From assembly GCF_023278565.1 (NCBI RefSeq), contig NC_064678.1, positions 1,550,001 to 1,614,000 on the forward strand: 64,000 bases of DNA. The letters run 5' to 3'. This document shows, one piece after another, positions 1 to 12,900 of this stretch; position 1 is the stretch's first letter; each line of letters starts with the position of its first letter. The translations under genes and the position numbers were made by a program. Below the pieces are notes generated by a model that did not search any database, was not told where the DNA came from, and worked only from the letters and a program-made list of their open reading frames with translations. This DNA is from Colletotrichum lupini (Eukaryota; Ascomycota; Sordariomycetes; Glomerellales; Glomerellaceae).

Positions 1-2
1 TT

Positions 3-1775
3 GTGGAGCGAAATAAGATATTGAAGCAAAGGGTGACGGATAACCTCTTATCCACCAGAAACAAGAACAAGAAGTCGCGCGCGTCAGCATCAGCTGATAC
101 TCTGCCTTCAGTCTTCCCTGTCAGCAGCAGAGCTTTTCAGGCTTTGAGGTTGAGAGACAAGACAAGCCACTCTGATGGGTTCCCCGACCGACACTCTACT
201 GGCATCCCGGACTTGGAAGACTGGCTACACCAAGTTTCTCTCCCGTACCGTGAAGAGTGGGTAGATGGAGACATTCACCATATGCAGGTCCTCTTTGATG
301 CTGTGGATGGATGGAACCAGAATGACCATCATGCAGCGTATCCAAGACTCTCTAGCGATCAGAAGATCGAATTGGAGAGCAACATGGTCATTCTCTGCAA
401 TAACCTGAACGAGGTAAGTTCATAAACGTTTGAGTTTGAGTTTCATGTCAGTGCTAATCTTCTACATACGAAGTCTATGAATTCTAGAGTTCGCGCCACA
501 ATTCAGAAAAATCTCGCAGCCATGCAGCCATTACGGAAACTCTCTTTGAAGAGGACCCATCTTGCTAGACAATCTAAAGCAAAAGATCAGCCAGAGCTCG
601 AGCGAACCGTCGACCTGTTTAACCGAGCAGTGAAGGGGTGGGAAAAGAAGAATCCCAGAGCAAATGTTGCTGCATCTTCACGACACGAGAAGACCTTTTG
701 GTCTACTTACCGAGCTTGCGTCAGGAGAAATGGTGGTCCTTTCATTCGTCGTGCAAAGACCGGACAGCCAAAGTCTACTATCTTCTGGATTGAGGACGTG
801 TAAGACTCTCCCCAATGTTTATGTCGCCAGGTGATATGTGTTGACAATCCAGCAGGTCTCATGCTTTCTGGCAAGGCCATTTTGATCAATGGGCCTATGA
901 ATTCACTCGTCGAATCCCGACATTGAAAGGGAAGATCCGAGGAGCGGGTCTTAGAACCCTTGCTGCATGGCTAAAGGAGCTTGACGACAACGATTCGCTC
1001 CCAGACTCGTTCCGAGAGCTGGTGAAGGCTAGCGCCTTCAAGCTGGATCACCTCGTCGAGAAGTATGTGGCAGATGTGCGTGAGCGCGTCACGCAATTTC
1101 AGGCATCATCGAGAGCGAAGAGAGAGCCTGTACAGAGGTCTTTGGCGTTGAAGATGAAGCCAGGTTTCGAGGCGGCGATCAAGCACACTGGTATGTCATA
1201 TGACAATGCAACTCTCATCAAAAAGAATCGCGACTGACATTGAAGCAGGCAAGGGGTTGATGGCGAAGCAGATAGAGGACGTAATCAAGCACGCAAACGA
1301 TGTCGGCTTCACCATGTTCGAGACGGTACGCAACGACTTGGAGAAAGACCTCACAGCAGACATCAGGAAAGTCTCTGCAGACATCTCGCATCTTTGGAAA
1401 CATCCCCAGCATGGCTGTGGTACGCTCATCAAGGCTGAGCTGAACCGCATTGCGAAGGGTCTTTGCGCGAAGAAGACTAAGACGCAACCTTCGACGAGGA
1501 TGAGCAATGTAACTCGACAGACGCTTTCCACCGTCATTGCCACTTGGCGGTCTGAATGGGCCAAAGTCTTCATCTGCCTTCCCGGTGCGCTTCCTCTGGA
1601 CGACTTCGAAGAAGCGGCGCCCAACGAGGCTGATGAGACTGATGGTACTGTTGAGGAGGAGAGTCAGGTGATAATTAAGAGAGAGGCCCTCGAGGACGTC
1701 AAGGAGATGCCCATGCTTTCGGAGGACGAGAAGAAGGCATTGCTCCCAGATGGCATCAAGTCGGAGCCGGCTTGA
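3..1775 (+). CDS. 3' part of SLIP-GC-like dynamin-type GTPase gene (DUF7605-like region), 5' end outside window
   Basis: Four exons read as one frame: <3-413, 474-799, 856-1190 and 1249-1775. Introns are 60, 56 and 58 bases with GT-AG ends (gtaagtt, gtaaga, gtatgt), and the first has a gctaat branch motif just before its acceptor. The reading frame is open to the window edge and no good ATG is seen, so the N-terminus, where the GTPase domain would lie, is upstream. The visible part is helical and basic. Landmarks are FWSTYRACVRRNG, HAFWQGHFDQWAYEF and a GKGLMAKQIEDVIKHAND segment, followed by an acidic tail. This pattern recalls the C-terminal domain of fungal homologues of nuclear GTPase SLIP-GC. 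That assignment is from memory of the family. The gene structure is firmer than the name. The acceptor of intron 2 could also be at 852, adding one residue. Confidence 0.6.
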
Positions 1776-2611
1776 TGAATCGGCATCTGAATGGGGAGTT
1801 TGAGAATGAGTTTGGGGGATTTAATTTCACGGGGATTCTGCTTTTTGCCTTTCTGTTTTGCTTCCACTTGCGAGGCGGCATCGTCGCATTTTCTATCCTG
1901 CTACATGGGAGCATCGAGGCTATACTTCGCCTCATTCTCGCAATGCTATTGAAGCTATTCAGTAGCGGATCTACGGTAGCATAACTGGGGGCACCGAGAC
2001 TCTCATAGGTCCCTCGATCAGAGGCAGCGTTGCTTTTTTACATAGACATAGATATTTTTGAAACCATGAAACTCGCCAAAAGTTTTTGCATCTAAAATGA
2101 GTGTAAGAGGCTACGAGCAGGACTTTCTCGCCGCTTACATCCTACCCCCTCCAAAAGCTGCAGCCATACTTGCCAAATAGCCCTTATGTACCAAGGACTC
2201 GAACGTCTCAAAGGCATCGAAGTCGTGCAAGTAGGTCCGAGGAAGCTTGAACGCAACATTTCTGCTTCTCTCATCACGCCCCCTTACTTCACAACCTCTC
2301 AAAGCCAACATCAAACCACAAACCGCACTTCCCGAAACAGAACAGCGAAGGACATTTTCAAGACCTGAAGGCTGTCAACCACAATACCACAACTTTCCAA
2401 ACCCTCATCATTCCCAAATCTCAGCCCCACCATCGACCCCATCTCTGCCCCTCCATGCATCCGTCCCTGCCCCGCGCCCCGCCCCTCAAAAATCCTCACG
2501 AAAACCCTCATCCTCCGCAATAGCCCCCCTCCCACGCAACAATCAAACAAGAGCCCTCTCCCTCGCCCTCGTCCCCAACCAGAGTCGCACCAAGCGATTC
2601 TCAATCATCCA
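1776..2611. other. intergenic: 3' flank of the SLIP-GC-like gene and upstream of tRNA-Gly
   Basis: No reading frame here is supported. The stretch 1776-2100 is probably 3' UTR and flank, with a T-rich run near 2034-2060. From about 2280 to 2600 it is C/A-rich, and the long frames seen there look like composition artefacts. Confidence 0.5.
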
Positions 2612-2692
2612 GCGTCGATGGTTTAGTGGTAAAATTCTCCGTTGCCATCAAGCAGCGTCGGGGAGCCGGGGGTTCGATTCCCCCTCGACGCA
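2612..2692 (+). tRNA. tRNA-Gly (GCC) with a 10-nt intron
   Basis: The 7-bp acceptor stem pairs 2612-2618 (gcgtcga) with 2685-2691 (tcgacgc), and A2692 is the discriminator base. The A box is tggtttagtgg at 2619-2629 and the B box ggttcgattcc at 2671-2681. The anticodon loop reads TTGCCA then T, giving anticodon GCC at 2644-2646. A 10-nt insertion (about 2648-2657, tcaagcagcg) sits at the canonical intron position after base 37. Removing it restores a 5-bp anticodon stem (CTCCG/CGGGG, one G-T pair) and a 7-nt loop. The T arm GGGGG/CCCCC is perfect. Confidence 0.95.
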
Positions 2693-2696
2693 ATTC

Positions 2697-2704
2697 TTTT
2701 TTTT
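2697..2704 (+). terminator. RNA polymerase III terminator of tRNA-Gly
   Basis: A run of eight T begins four bases after the mature 3' end of the tRNA, as expected for Pol III termination. Confidence 0.85.
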
Positions 2705-5700
2705 GGGGTTGTGAGTGCTATTACATGTTGGACGAGTCGTTTTTTAAGAATTCGATATGGATTCAAGTACTAGAACCTTGGTTTGATCCAATTGGAGTAT
2801 TCCAGACGCGGTGGTGGGATCGTAGTTCACGTCTTGAGAGATTTATTGCGTGATGATCCATAGGAGCAAGGGGATTGGCTTGCTGAGGGGTTACTGGTCC
2901 CGTCCTCAGGGCTTGATAGCATCGGTTAGTGATTACTTGAGAATTAGATATTTGAGAATTTCGGTACGCATGTTGAGTGACTGTGTCGGTATATCTAAAG
3001 GACGGACAAAGGTAGCCTTGATTGTGCGTTTAGGTGTAAGACGCCACGGTGGTCAGCACGCGCAACCCCTACAAAAGGCGTGAGATGCAATCAGCAGAGA
3101 CTACATGTACACATCATTTAGTCCTCTTTTCTCGGATCGAATAACGTATCAAGGCCATTTTACCACACGCTTCAAACGATATGTATGTGTTTGCTTGCCC
3201 TTTCTCCTTGCTGAAACTGCCGTAACCTGCGGGCCGAGGAGGCACATTGACGATAGTAAGACCCCAGGATGCTAGGAAGGGCGAATAGAATATACGTAAG
3301 AAGACAATACTTGCTCTCTGAGTGAGATGTATAGTAGGATAGAGTAGAGTCGGCTCAAAATAGAGTCGCCTAAGAAGCCATCAAGCGCGGCGAACATCAC
3401 ATTTTTGGTACAACGACATGTCATCAATGCGAGTAGTCGGCAAGTCAGATAACAAACTAACAACCCAACAACATCCCCCGCACGCAAATCCTCCTCTGGA
3501 CAATTTCACATCTGCAATGTTACTCGAAGAAATTGAGCCTAAAACTTCTTGTTAACATCGGACAAGTATCAAGAACTCTATGCCCAGCACTTTCTCGAGC
3601 CAGGTTGTAAAAAGCAGACATCCAAAAGGGCCCCCGCGCGTCGCGCGCAACCCGTCTTAAACCCACAGACGTGATCAACAATGTAGATCACCAAACCCAA
3701 ACCACACCCACGGGTCCCTTCTCACGCGAGGATGTATCTCAAGCCCTTCCCGCCGATCTCACAACCCAGGATGATCAACTTCAGCCCAACTTCAAATCAA
3801 GCCCGACCCTACCGGTAATCCTCTCAGCCCTAGCAGACGCCAAGCTTACCACAAGCTTCAGCCTCAAGTTCTCCTCCCCCAGAGATCTCCCCCTCCCATC
3901 CCATCTTCATCCTCTCTGCACCAATGATAGCTACATGAATGACATGACACCAACACCGACCTACAAGCCACGTCCACTAACGGCGGAAAGATCCGAGAGG
4001 GACAGGCCGGATCACCAACCCAAGGGATCTCGCGCGACCAGACACTTGACAGAGGTGGGGAGGACGAGCGGGTGCTAATTGCTGACGTAGTGACCCAGGA
4101 ATTAGATACCATTAGTCTACTCTACCTACTCAACTCCCAACGCCGTCATCACGGCGACGTAAAATCAGCAAGACAACATCACATGGATGCCACACGGCGA
4201 CAGAAGACGTGCGGCTCCGCAGCCATCTCCGACAATCTCGATCACCCGGGAGCCTTATCCGGGAAACTCGACTAGCCCGCCGGACCGAAACGACAAAACC
4301 ATCCCAAAAGTACGGATACTTTAAATAACCCACCGTTCATACTTTTCCCGGCATCCCCCAAAAGATAAGCACGGCGATGTAGAAGCCTCATCATCTCACT
4401 TTACACAACATCGCGCAACAAGGTAGAAAAAAAACATGGCCGATACGATAATCAAAGAAACTTCATAAACTCCACGATAAATGAAGACGAAAAAAGCTTT
4501 CACCAAGCGCACCAACCACCCCGCAACCTCCTCATCCCACGCGCGCATAACGCCTAACCCGCCCTGACAGTCTCCGTACCTCCATACACACCTTCGCGCA
4601 GACACCCAAAAAGATGAGATGAAATAAAGCCACTATCCGCCCACAGGATGGCCCCTGCATCCCATCATCCCCCCCTCCAGCACGTAATCGGTAAGTCTTG
4701 GCTTCGAAATCAAGCAATTCATTCCGTATCCCAAACGTAAATAAAATCAAGCCTCTGTGCATCTCCTGAGCAATAACGGCGATCCTGGGGCCTGCCTTAC
4801 CGCAGCATCATGCTGTCATGGCCAGGTGTGAATCGGTGTTGGCCCGTGTGCTCTGTCATGCTATCTATCTTGTCTGTAGTCAAGCACGCCAAGCAAGCAA
4901 ACATGGACTCCAACTCTCATCGGAGAAACCCAACAAACAAAGTACCTTCACCTTCATAGATCCAACAAAGGAAAGATAATCTCACGAAAATAACAGCGGG
5001 ATAACAAGGAAACAACTCAACCTCCCTAGTAGTAGACAAACAAAACAAAAACCCACGAAAAAGGCAAGTAGACATGCGACAGAGACGACCACCCCAAAAA
5101 AAAAAAGTGACAAAAGCACATGTCAAGTCAATCTGTCGCGGCAATCACACTTCAAATCTCCAAAGCCCGAACCGCACGCCTAGCACCTAGCACCTGCATC
5201 AGCACCCCCCCCCCCCCCGGCCTAGTCGGGATCTGGGGCCGGACCGTGGCCTTGCTTCATCGCTTGCTCGTTCTTTTCTCCCTCCCATGCGGATACTTAT
5301 TTGATAATCCATTCTGCGGATTACGGATCTACCAGGACTCGCACGCGCACGCACAGCCAGATTTGAACAGGCCAAGTTTCCATTATTTGTTTGTTTAGTG
5401 GAGGCTATCTACCCAAATCTAGACCCACCCTCGTCTCGCGCTTCCCAGCCCTCGACACGGACGGAGCTGTGGTGGGTGTGGAACAGTGGACAGTGTGGGT
5501 TCGAGAAAGCGGCCCTGAAAGACTCCCCTGTTCTGGGCCCTACAAGTATTGCCTGCTACGTACATACATAATAGGTACTACTACTCCGTATGCAGATGCT
5601 GACAGCTGGAGAGATCCATTCAGGGCAAGGGGGGGGGGGAGTACTCCGTAGACATTGGACGGAAATCCCGGCTTGGCAAAGAAACAAAACGGAAAAAGAG

Positions 5701-7075
5701 CCATTTCGTCCCCGCAGGACCATCAGCACCGGCAATATCGGTCTTTGTAACTGTGCTTCGCCGACGCATGAGCCATCAGGACTCTCATAACCATGACAGA
5801 CGACAAGCTTGCCTAGTATTCCAGTGAATCTCTAAAATGCGCGGCATCATCGTTCCGTGTCAAAAGTGGCTCCGATACGGGACACCCGGTGCCGGAAACC
5901 CATCAAACCCTCCGCCCGAACCGGCTCTCCTCAGACCTCACAGGCTACAGCCGTCGTCCGGAGGATACCGAAACCGACCTGACAGCCAAGCGGCCAAGAG
6001 CCAGGCGAAAAGAAGCACCTGTTGCTGGGCATGCGACTCTCGATTCAGGTGTCGACAGAAACCTACTCCATCCAACTACAGAGCCCATGGCCGGGCTTCC
6101 TGCACGGCCATGCAGCTGCATGTCCTCTGGGAGTGGGAACTCCCCTACAGCTGAAATGATGAGGGTGTCGGTGATGGGAATCCGCAAATGGGCGAAAGTG
6201 GGAATTCTCTTATCGCGTCATGCTCGCTTGCCCCAGGGCCTCGGAAACGCTCGCGGCTGGCCCCCCCTCCCTCGTCCAACTCGGCTCCGTTCCCGTGCCT
6301 GAGAGTTCGTGTAGATCAGCCCGTTCAGGGCACTCGGTTCGGCTGGTTGGTTTCTCATCCCCTCCGTTTCGGTTTGGCGCGCCGCTCATCTCCCCACACT
6401 TGCTCCGTCCCTTCATCTCACAGCTTCAACCACGTCCACAACAACCTCCGGGCCATCCTATTCGGGGGAATCATCATCAATCGTCGTTGTCTTTCTCGCG
6501 GAAAATATCCATCGTACTCTTGAACATCGTTTCATCTTTCGTCTTTCCATTCGTCGCTGGACTACTAATCTCCGCCTCTTCTCGCGTCTCATTGGTATCG
6601 GGATTTCATCCTCTGCGCCTTTCTCCGTGCGTCAAATGCTATTGTACAGTTGTGTCATTCCGTAAAAACGTCTGCTCGCTGTGTGTTGGAATCGGAAAGC
6701 CCCCTCCCAGACGCCGGCCATGACATGTCATCCATGGCGTTATGCCCTGACCCAAAATACTCCGAATAATTATCCAAAAAATCCCCTGCTCTGTGTTTGG
6801 CCTCTGAGGTATCATTGATCCCAATCCCGACAAACCGGTGTAATCGCCTTCGTTTGCCTGCTCGAAGGGGCTTTTTTTTCTGCGGCCGTCGCATCGTAGC
6901 GTCCTCTTCTCGAATCACTAAATAAGAAAATATTAAGAAAAGTAAGGAATGCCACTTGTCCGTGGCTCGTCTGATGGCGAAGGTCGATACAACATTACGA
7001 CCATGGTGATGAGTTTCGCTAAAGAAGTTGACAAGTCGATCAAAGTATCTGCCACGCGGTACTTTGCCCGCTCGA
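2705..7075. other. 4.4-kb stretch with no supported gene
   Basis: All frames here are short, overlap on both strands and lack recognisable domains or splice-consistent continuation. The part after about 6640 is probably the 3' flank of the Clr5-domain gene. A C14 homopolymer lies at 5205-5218. The motif tactccgta occurs near 5582 and 5642. The stretch 6270-6620 is C/T-rich. Confidence 0.4.
5205..5218. repeat. poly-C tract (C14)
   Basis: A run of fourteen C is seen directly. Homopolymers of this length are prone to length error in assemblies. Confidence 0.9.
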
Positions 7076-9959
7076 CTAAATGAGCGAGAACTTGGATTGC
7101 GGCATGTGGCCCAAGGCTGCTGCCAAGGCCGAATGCGAGTCGGGGGCATGCTCTGTGTAATGCATGTCCTCTTCGAAATAGGGCAGCACCTTGATGCCGC
7201 AGTGTTGTTGGAAGAATTGAGTCCCAATGTCATATCGCTCCCTGCATCGTCTTTCCCACGGATCGATCTTGAGTGGGCTGTGGTAGCAAAAGGTGTTGTG
7301 CTCTGCTCCTCGCACTGGAAAGACGAGGCCGCCATCCTTCATCGCAGTCCATAGTTCCAAGGCCTCCATCCTCGTATTGTCGGCGTTGGGCCAGGCTGCT
7401 TGCATGAGCTGAACAACAGCATATCGCAAAGCCAGATCCTCCGCACTGCCTTGTCCGTGACGACCTGCTATTTGCCTTCGTAGTGGCTGGAGTTCGGAGA
7501 GCAGTTTCTCGAGTCTCTCGGGGTTGGCGTGGTTGTAAAAGATGGCCAAGTCGATCCACGTCCTGGCTACGTAAGGGTGACGCCGTCCGTAGATGGCTTC
7601 AAGTTCTTCGGCGATGGTAGGAATGCAGCCCCAGACAAGCTCCGATAGTGTGATCGGACCATGCTTCTGTTGCACCTCGTATAGTGTAGAAAATGTCTGT
7701 CGCAGGGGATGCGAGCGTTCAAAGTTCGTCGATGAATACGCCGCCAGGTACTTGCACAGAGCAGTCATCATGCCCGCGTCGCGATGCACCATTCCCAGCA
7801 AAAGTTCCTTGATACCTTGTGGTGATAGCTGTTTGAGATCCATCTCCAGTCGTTTGAATGCCTTCATTAGTTGATGACCGCCCGCGTCGTGTTCGCCCAT
7901 TTCGAATTTCTTGTTCGCATCAGCAAACATGTCGCTTGATCCCGCACCCCATAACATAATCGATGTCCATCCGACCTGCTTGTCAATTTCGACCTCGAAC
8001 TGGCGGCAATGCAAGAATGCTTTCCGCATATTCCCAACAATCGTCTCCTGCGCTCGGAGCAGGTCTGGTGATCGCAGATAGCCCGGAGCGGGCGGCGGTG
8101 TCGGTGTACGACATCGCACATATGACGGGAGCTGAGCTGGCGTTTCAAAGTCGACAAGATCGTACTCCGTCACTCCCTTCCTCTTGAGATACGTGCCCAG
8201 ATTGACCACTCTACCGTTTCGAACGAATTCGGACACTTTGCCCTCGGCATCGCGTTGGAACTTCATAGAAAGAAGTCTCTTCACTTCGTCCTCGGTGTTG
8301 TTTTTCACGAAGCCCCACTGAGAGAATCTGGTCTTGTACATCTTCGGCCTACGACAGTGAGATGAGATGAAGGGGCGTGGATCTGGAATGGATACTTACG
8401 TTGCTTGGAAGCCATACTGATCCGCCATGATCTGCATGACCTCTTTCAGAGGACGGCGTTCTTCCAGATACAGATGCTTGATGGTCCCCTTGAAAGACTC
8501 CCATGCCTCGGCAGGAACCTGCTCCCGAGATGGCCGACTGCCTGTCGCAGGCTTTGGAGTGGGGGCAATACTGGGTGCTCGAGCATGACCCTGCACGATG
8601 GTTAGATGGAACACTTTATCAAGCCAAGAAGAAACGTACTGGGAATGATGTCGTAGGCGGAGGGCCAAAAGGCGTTTGCATCACACCCGGGGTGCCGGGC
8701 ATGAGGCTCGGGGCAGGTGTCGGTGCTGGGCTGAACGTCGACGTCGCCGGGCTGAAGGGTGTGGGAGCAGGACTAAATGCGGTAGTAGGTGGCGGACTGA
8801 AGGCGTTGGCATTCGGGGGTGGGCTGAAGGTATTCGTGGTTGGTAGTGAGTTGAAGGCATTTGCAGGGGAGCTAAAAGCGTTGGCAGCACTGAAGGTTGT
8901 TGCCGACTGATTGAAGGCATTAGATTGGGAAGCGAAGGGTTTAGAGACTGCGCTGAACGTGTTTGGTTGGGGACTAAAGTTGCTTGCTTGGGTTGCAAAG
9001 TGCTTAGTCGTCGTATTGTTGAAGTCATTCGTCGTCGGAAAATTGAAGGCGTTGGCTTGTGACTGAAACCCCTTGTTTGACGTATTGAGGAAAGGATCTA
9101 GCTGACTGAAGTCGGCGGTTTGTTGTTGCTGCTGCTGTGCCTGTTGCTGTTGTTGCTGTGCCTGTTGTTGGTGTTGGTGTTGGTGTTGGTGCTGATGTTG
9201 CTGTGGTTGATGTTGCTGCTGCTGCGGTTGATACTGCTGAGGCTGATGGTGGTGCACCTGAGGAGGAGGCGCGGGGTTCGAGGGACCAGCAGCAATAGCC
9301 ATACGACTGTTTCCATCTCCAAATCGTGAGTCCGGCGTGAACATGGGAATATTAGAGGGTGCGCGATCCAAAACTGGCTTCGTATGTCTGGGCACTGGAG
9401 GACGATATGATTCCGGAGCACGGAAGAAAGTGGGCGTGGCCGGGCTGTGAGCGACTGGACTTGTGATTCTACTCATTCCTGAAGAGCTCATGTTTGCTGT
9501 GCTGCCGTGCATGCTGCCAAAGTGTGCCGACGATGGGCTCGCTATTGATGGGCTTGCGACTGAACTGGCCGGGCTCATGATCCTATTACTGCTTGGTGGT
9601 GCGGCGCGAATCCCCTCAAAGCGCGCAATCAAGTTGGACACTCCGGCAGGGGGACTGAATTCATCGAGTTCCATTCCTTCATCTTGCTGTGGCGCGCTGT
9701 TCATCGAAGACCCAGCGTCGAAGCGCGCGTTCTGCTGCGCGACTGGTGAAGTCCAGTCCATAGATGAGTCGAAGTCCCTCCGGACGGAATCTTGCTGCGG
9801 CGGTGGACATGTCGAGGGACCGCCAAAGTTGAGCGGAACACCGAACCTAGAATATGCTTGACCAGATGTGTTGAGGGCGAGGCGGCCATGCTGACTGCCT
9901 CCGTATTCTGATCCAGAGGGAACACCGCGGGGTGGTTTGTCCCCAGAATGATTGAACAT
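7076..9959 (-). CDS. Clr5-domain protein with long Q/H- and F-rich N-terminus
   Basis: Exons on the minus strand are 9959-8640, 8590-8400 and 8348-7076, joined by GT-AG introns of 49 and 51 bases (gtacgt...gtgcag and gtaagt...tcgtag). They give 927 residues. Residues about 468-520 form a Clr5 domain: AWESFKGTIKHLYLEE, EVMQIMADQYGF and, across the second intron, KMYKTRFSQWGFVKN. The intron splits this motif exactly and the frame is restored, which confirms the junction. Clr5 domains are known from fungal proteins linked to heterochromatin and regulation. The C-terminal 400 residues are mostly helical, probably repeat-like, with no domain I can name. Residues 1-440 are low complexity: S/P-rich to about 230, Q/H-rich 235-280, then F/N/S/P repeats. 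The normal Clr5 position is near the N-terminus, so this long leader is unusual. The ATG at 9959 is the first in the open frame. Confidence 0.9.
9120..9243 (-). repeat. CAG/CAN trinucleotide repeat coding for Q/H tract
   Basis: Imperfect CAA/CAG/CAC repeats inside the first exon of the Clr5-domain gene encode alternating Q and H with Q6 runs. Length variation between strains is likely. Confidence 0.85.
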
Positions 9960-12900
9960 CTCGGCCGCGTCCCGCGTCCCCCGTGGAGCAGAGGTTCGGA
10001 CCGCTGGCTAGAAAGATGTCAAGACTCGGGACGAGTCAAAGCTCCTCGGTAGGACAGGTGCCTCGTGTCGTCGTCGAATGCGATTCATCCAAGAAGCCCA
10101 GCGCGCTGCCCTGGTGGCAAGCATCAATTGCCCGTCAAAATGGAGGGGGTGCCACTGGGCCTTCAAATGAAAGACGAGAGCGTGGGAGGAGACCAGACAA
10201 AAGTGCCCATGATCGTCGCCACATAAAAGAGAAGGTCTCGGTCACTCTGGCTGCCAAGTTAAAAATAGAGCGGCAGAGGAGAAAGCGTCATGGCCCAGTA
10301 TGGGTAACGAGAGGGTTCGAAAAGATTAAAGACTGACTGAAGGGCCCCCCGACAGTTGACACAGGTCGAGGTCAGGACGGGTCAGGAACAGACAGGTCGG
10401 GTTAGGATAGGACGGGAAGCCAGAGCTGGAACTGAACGGGCGGAACGACAAGCAATGTTGTCTTGTGCAGTAGAGAGAGATATGGGGGTGAGATGGGGGG
10501 GACAATGGACGGGGGAGCCGTTGCTCCAGGCCAGTTCGTCCGTTCAGTTTGGGCTGGTAATGGTAAAGTGAGTGGTAGGGCTCCCGCTTCCTCTCTTTCT
10601 CCCAGTCTCTCTCTCTCTTTTCCTTCGCGGCCTGTCTGTCTCTTTCGCACACACTCTCTCTCTCTCTTGGTCGAGAAAGACGAAGACCACTTTCCGGTGT
10701 TGAACTGGCATTGGTCGGCGGTCGCCAAGTTCCTCCGTGTGGTGAAAGCTGCAGGCAAAAGTTCCTTCGCGTAATTTCCTCAACAAGGAAAGCGAGCGTG
10801 GCACATGGGTAGAACAAGCCCGTATCCCGTCCCTTCGGGTCTCTCTTTTTCAGTGATAAGAGGGCCTCCCAGCAGCCAGAACCGTAGCTAGGTCCGTGGA
10901 GCTGCGCGAAGGGAGGGGGTAAAGAAGCGTTACATAGCCAATGGCTGTTCAGACGGTCTGGCAGTCCGGGCGTCTGCTAAACGAATGGGGAACCATTCAC
11001 AACGCCTTTTGCTGGTCGGAGCGGGCGCTGGCTACCAATTCGACCGAGAGAAGCAAGACGAGTTGGGGGGAACCCTCGATGGCGGATGGGGGGCCTGCCT
11101 TTGCTATCGAAGCTGGGGGCAAGGCGGTTCGTCCTTTGATTGACTCTGTGGGTACATGCGCACTCCCTCTGTCCCTCACGCTCGCCCTACTGCGTGTGTA
11201 TGTGGGTGTGGGTGTGCCTCTCTCCAGCCTCCGCGCCCAGGAGAGCCCTGGGATTTCGTCCAATGTGCCCGACATGTCGACATTGATACCATGGGCCTGT
11301 GCGAAAGTTGTCGACGGGTAGGCGACCAATTCCAATTTCCAGGGTGGCCAGGAGGCGGGGAATAGGCACAATGGTGCCACCACTGTTCTAGATTAAGAAG
11401 GTGAAAGAGCGTCCTGGTCGGCCTAAAAGACGCCAGCGACCGAGTCCTGACTCAGACCACCAATCATCGTGCCTGTCTGTAGGTATCCTATCAACTAGGC
11501 CCTCCCCCTTTTCGGAAAGGCCGTGGTGAGAGAGCCAGAGAGACTAAGAGACAGCGTCGCGAACTGTCACCAACCAAGCATCAGGTTCCAACCGGGGAGC
11601 CCTCCGACATCTCCCTCGGCCCAGGTCTACATCGCAGATGAGATTCAAAGAGCGCCGCCGTCCGCCGTCAACCATCATGGAGGATGGACGGCTTGCTGCT
11701 CGCTTTTGGCCCTCCCCTCGTTAGCCAAGCAACCAAGCCATCGGCCTGGGAGGGAAAAGCTGGGGGAGCTGCCGCAGGGAGTGGACTAACGCCGTAGAAG
11801 CATGGTGCATGTTCCAACGGCCTTCCACCAAGCCAACCTGGCACTCCTGGTTCCATCCGATAAGCCATTTGGTGAGCACGGCCAATGATCAAGGTACTGT
11901 CAGAGACACACCCGAACAGCGCCGCTCCAAACTAACCCGTCTGGTCGTTAAAAGGTCGCGATCGCAGGTTTTCCATTTCAGCTACCTTCAAGGGGCGGGC
12001 GGCGGGACTGGGCCAAGGAACGGACTGGGGGCGAGTTTCCGCGGAATGGCCGCAAGACAAAGCAGATCTCTGTCTAAGGACGCCACGATTCAGACTCGAG
12101 TGCCATCTTTTAATTGGAAATTGCCATGGCATTGGGCGGCTCCTGTGGGCACTGCCGAGCGGCGGTCAACATGCTTTCGGCCGGTTGCACCGCAGGCTCG
12201 TCCGTGCTGTCCTGTCAAAGCCGAGGCGTGGCTAGTGGCTGACTTTGGTGGCTGCTCTCATGCTCGTCCATCATAGGGCATAGCGTTAGGCGTCTTCAGC
12301 CTCTTTGCAGACCACAGGAAATCCGCTGAAAGCAGCGAGAGAAGTGCGGCGTAACAAATGGTAAGTGAACGGTGAGTGGGTGACAAGCCCCGAGATATGA
12401 ACCGCAAGTTGCGAGATGCCGAAAACATTTTCCAACGGAAGAAGAGATAATAGGTACCGGCTAATGTTCTCGAATTTTCGACCCCAATATCCGCGGAGCC
12501 AAGGAGATCCCTGCAGTGCGTCTCACTAGCACGAACAGCCGGCGACGGGCTCCTTGCTAACCTAAAATAAAGGTGACCTGACATGAAATGTCAGTCAATA
12601 CGCACGAAGTAGCAGTTTGTTGTCCGAGCTGCGGCTTTGAGACTGCAGCGGACCTGGGCTAGCCAGAGGTGGTCTTTAGCATAACGCTCATCGGGCAGCT
12701 CATAAGAGAGAAAGTCGTCAAGAGCTGACGCTAAGCGGCATGCTCCCTCTCTACGTGGGTCCCAACGGCAAGGCGAACAGACGCCGACGGGTCCACACAT
12801 GAGAACACTCCATCAAGTAGGCCCGAGGAGTCGGCAATGTTAATGTAAAGTGACGCGAGCCAAAGCACGACTTCTGGAGTCCAAAGTCGTGCTTAAAGTC

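Noticed and set aside
10326..10817. 163-codon minus-strand frame rich in R and E
   Set aside because: The R/E runs come from a simple CT/GA repeat, not from a coiled-coil gene.
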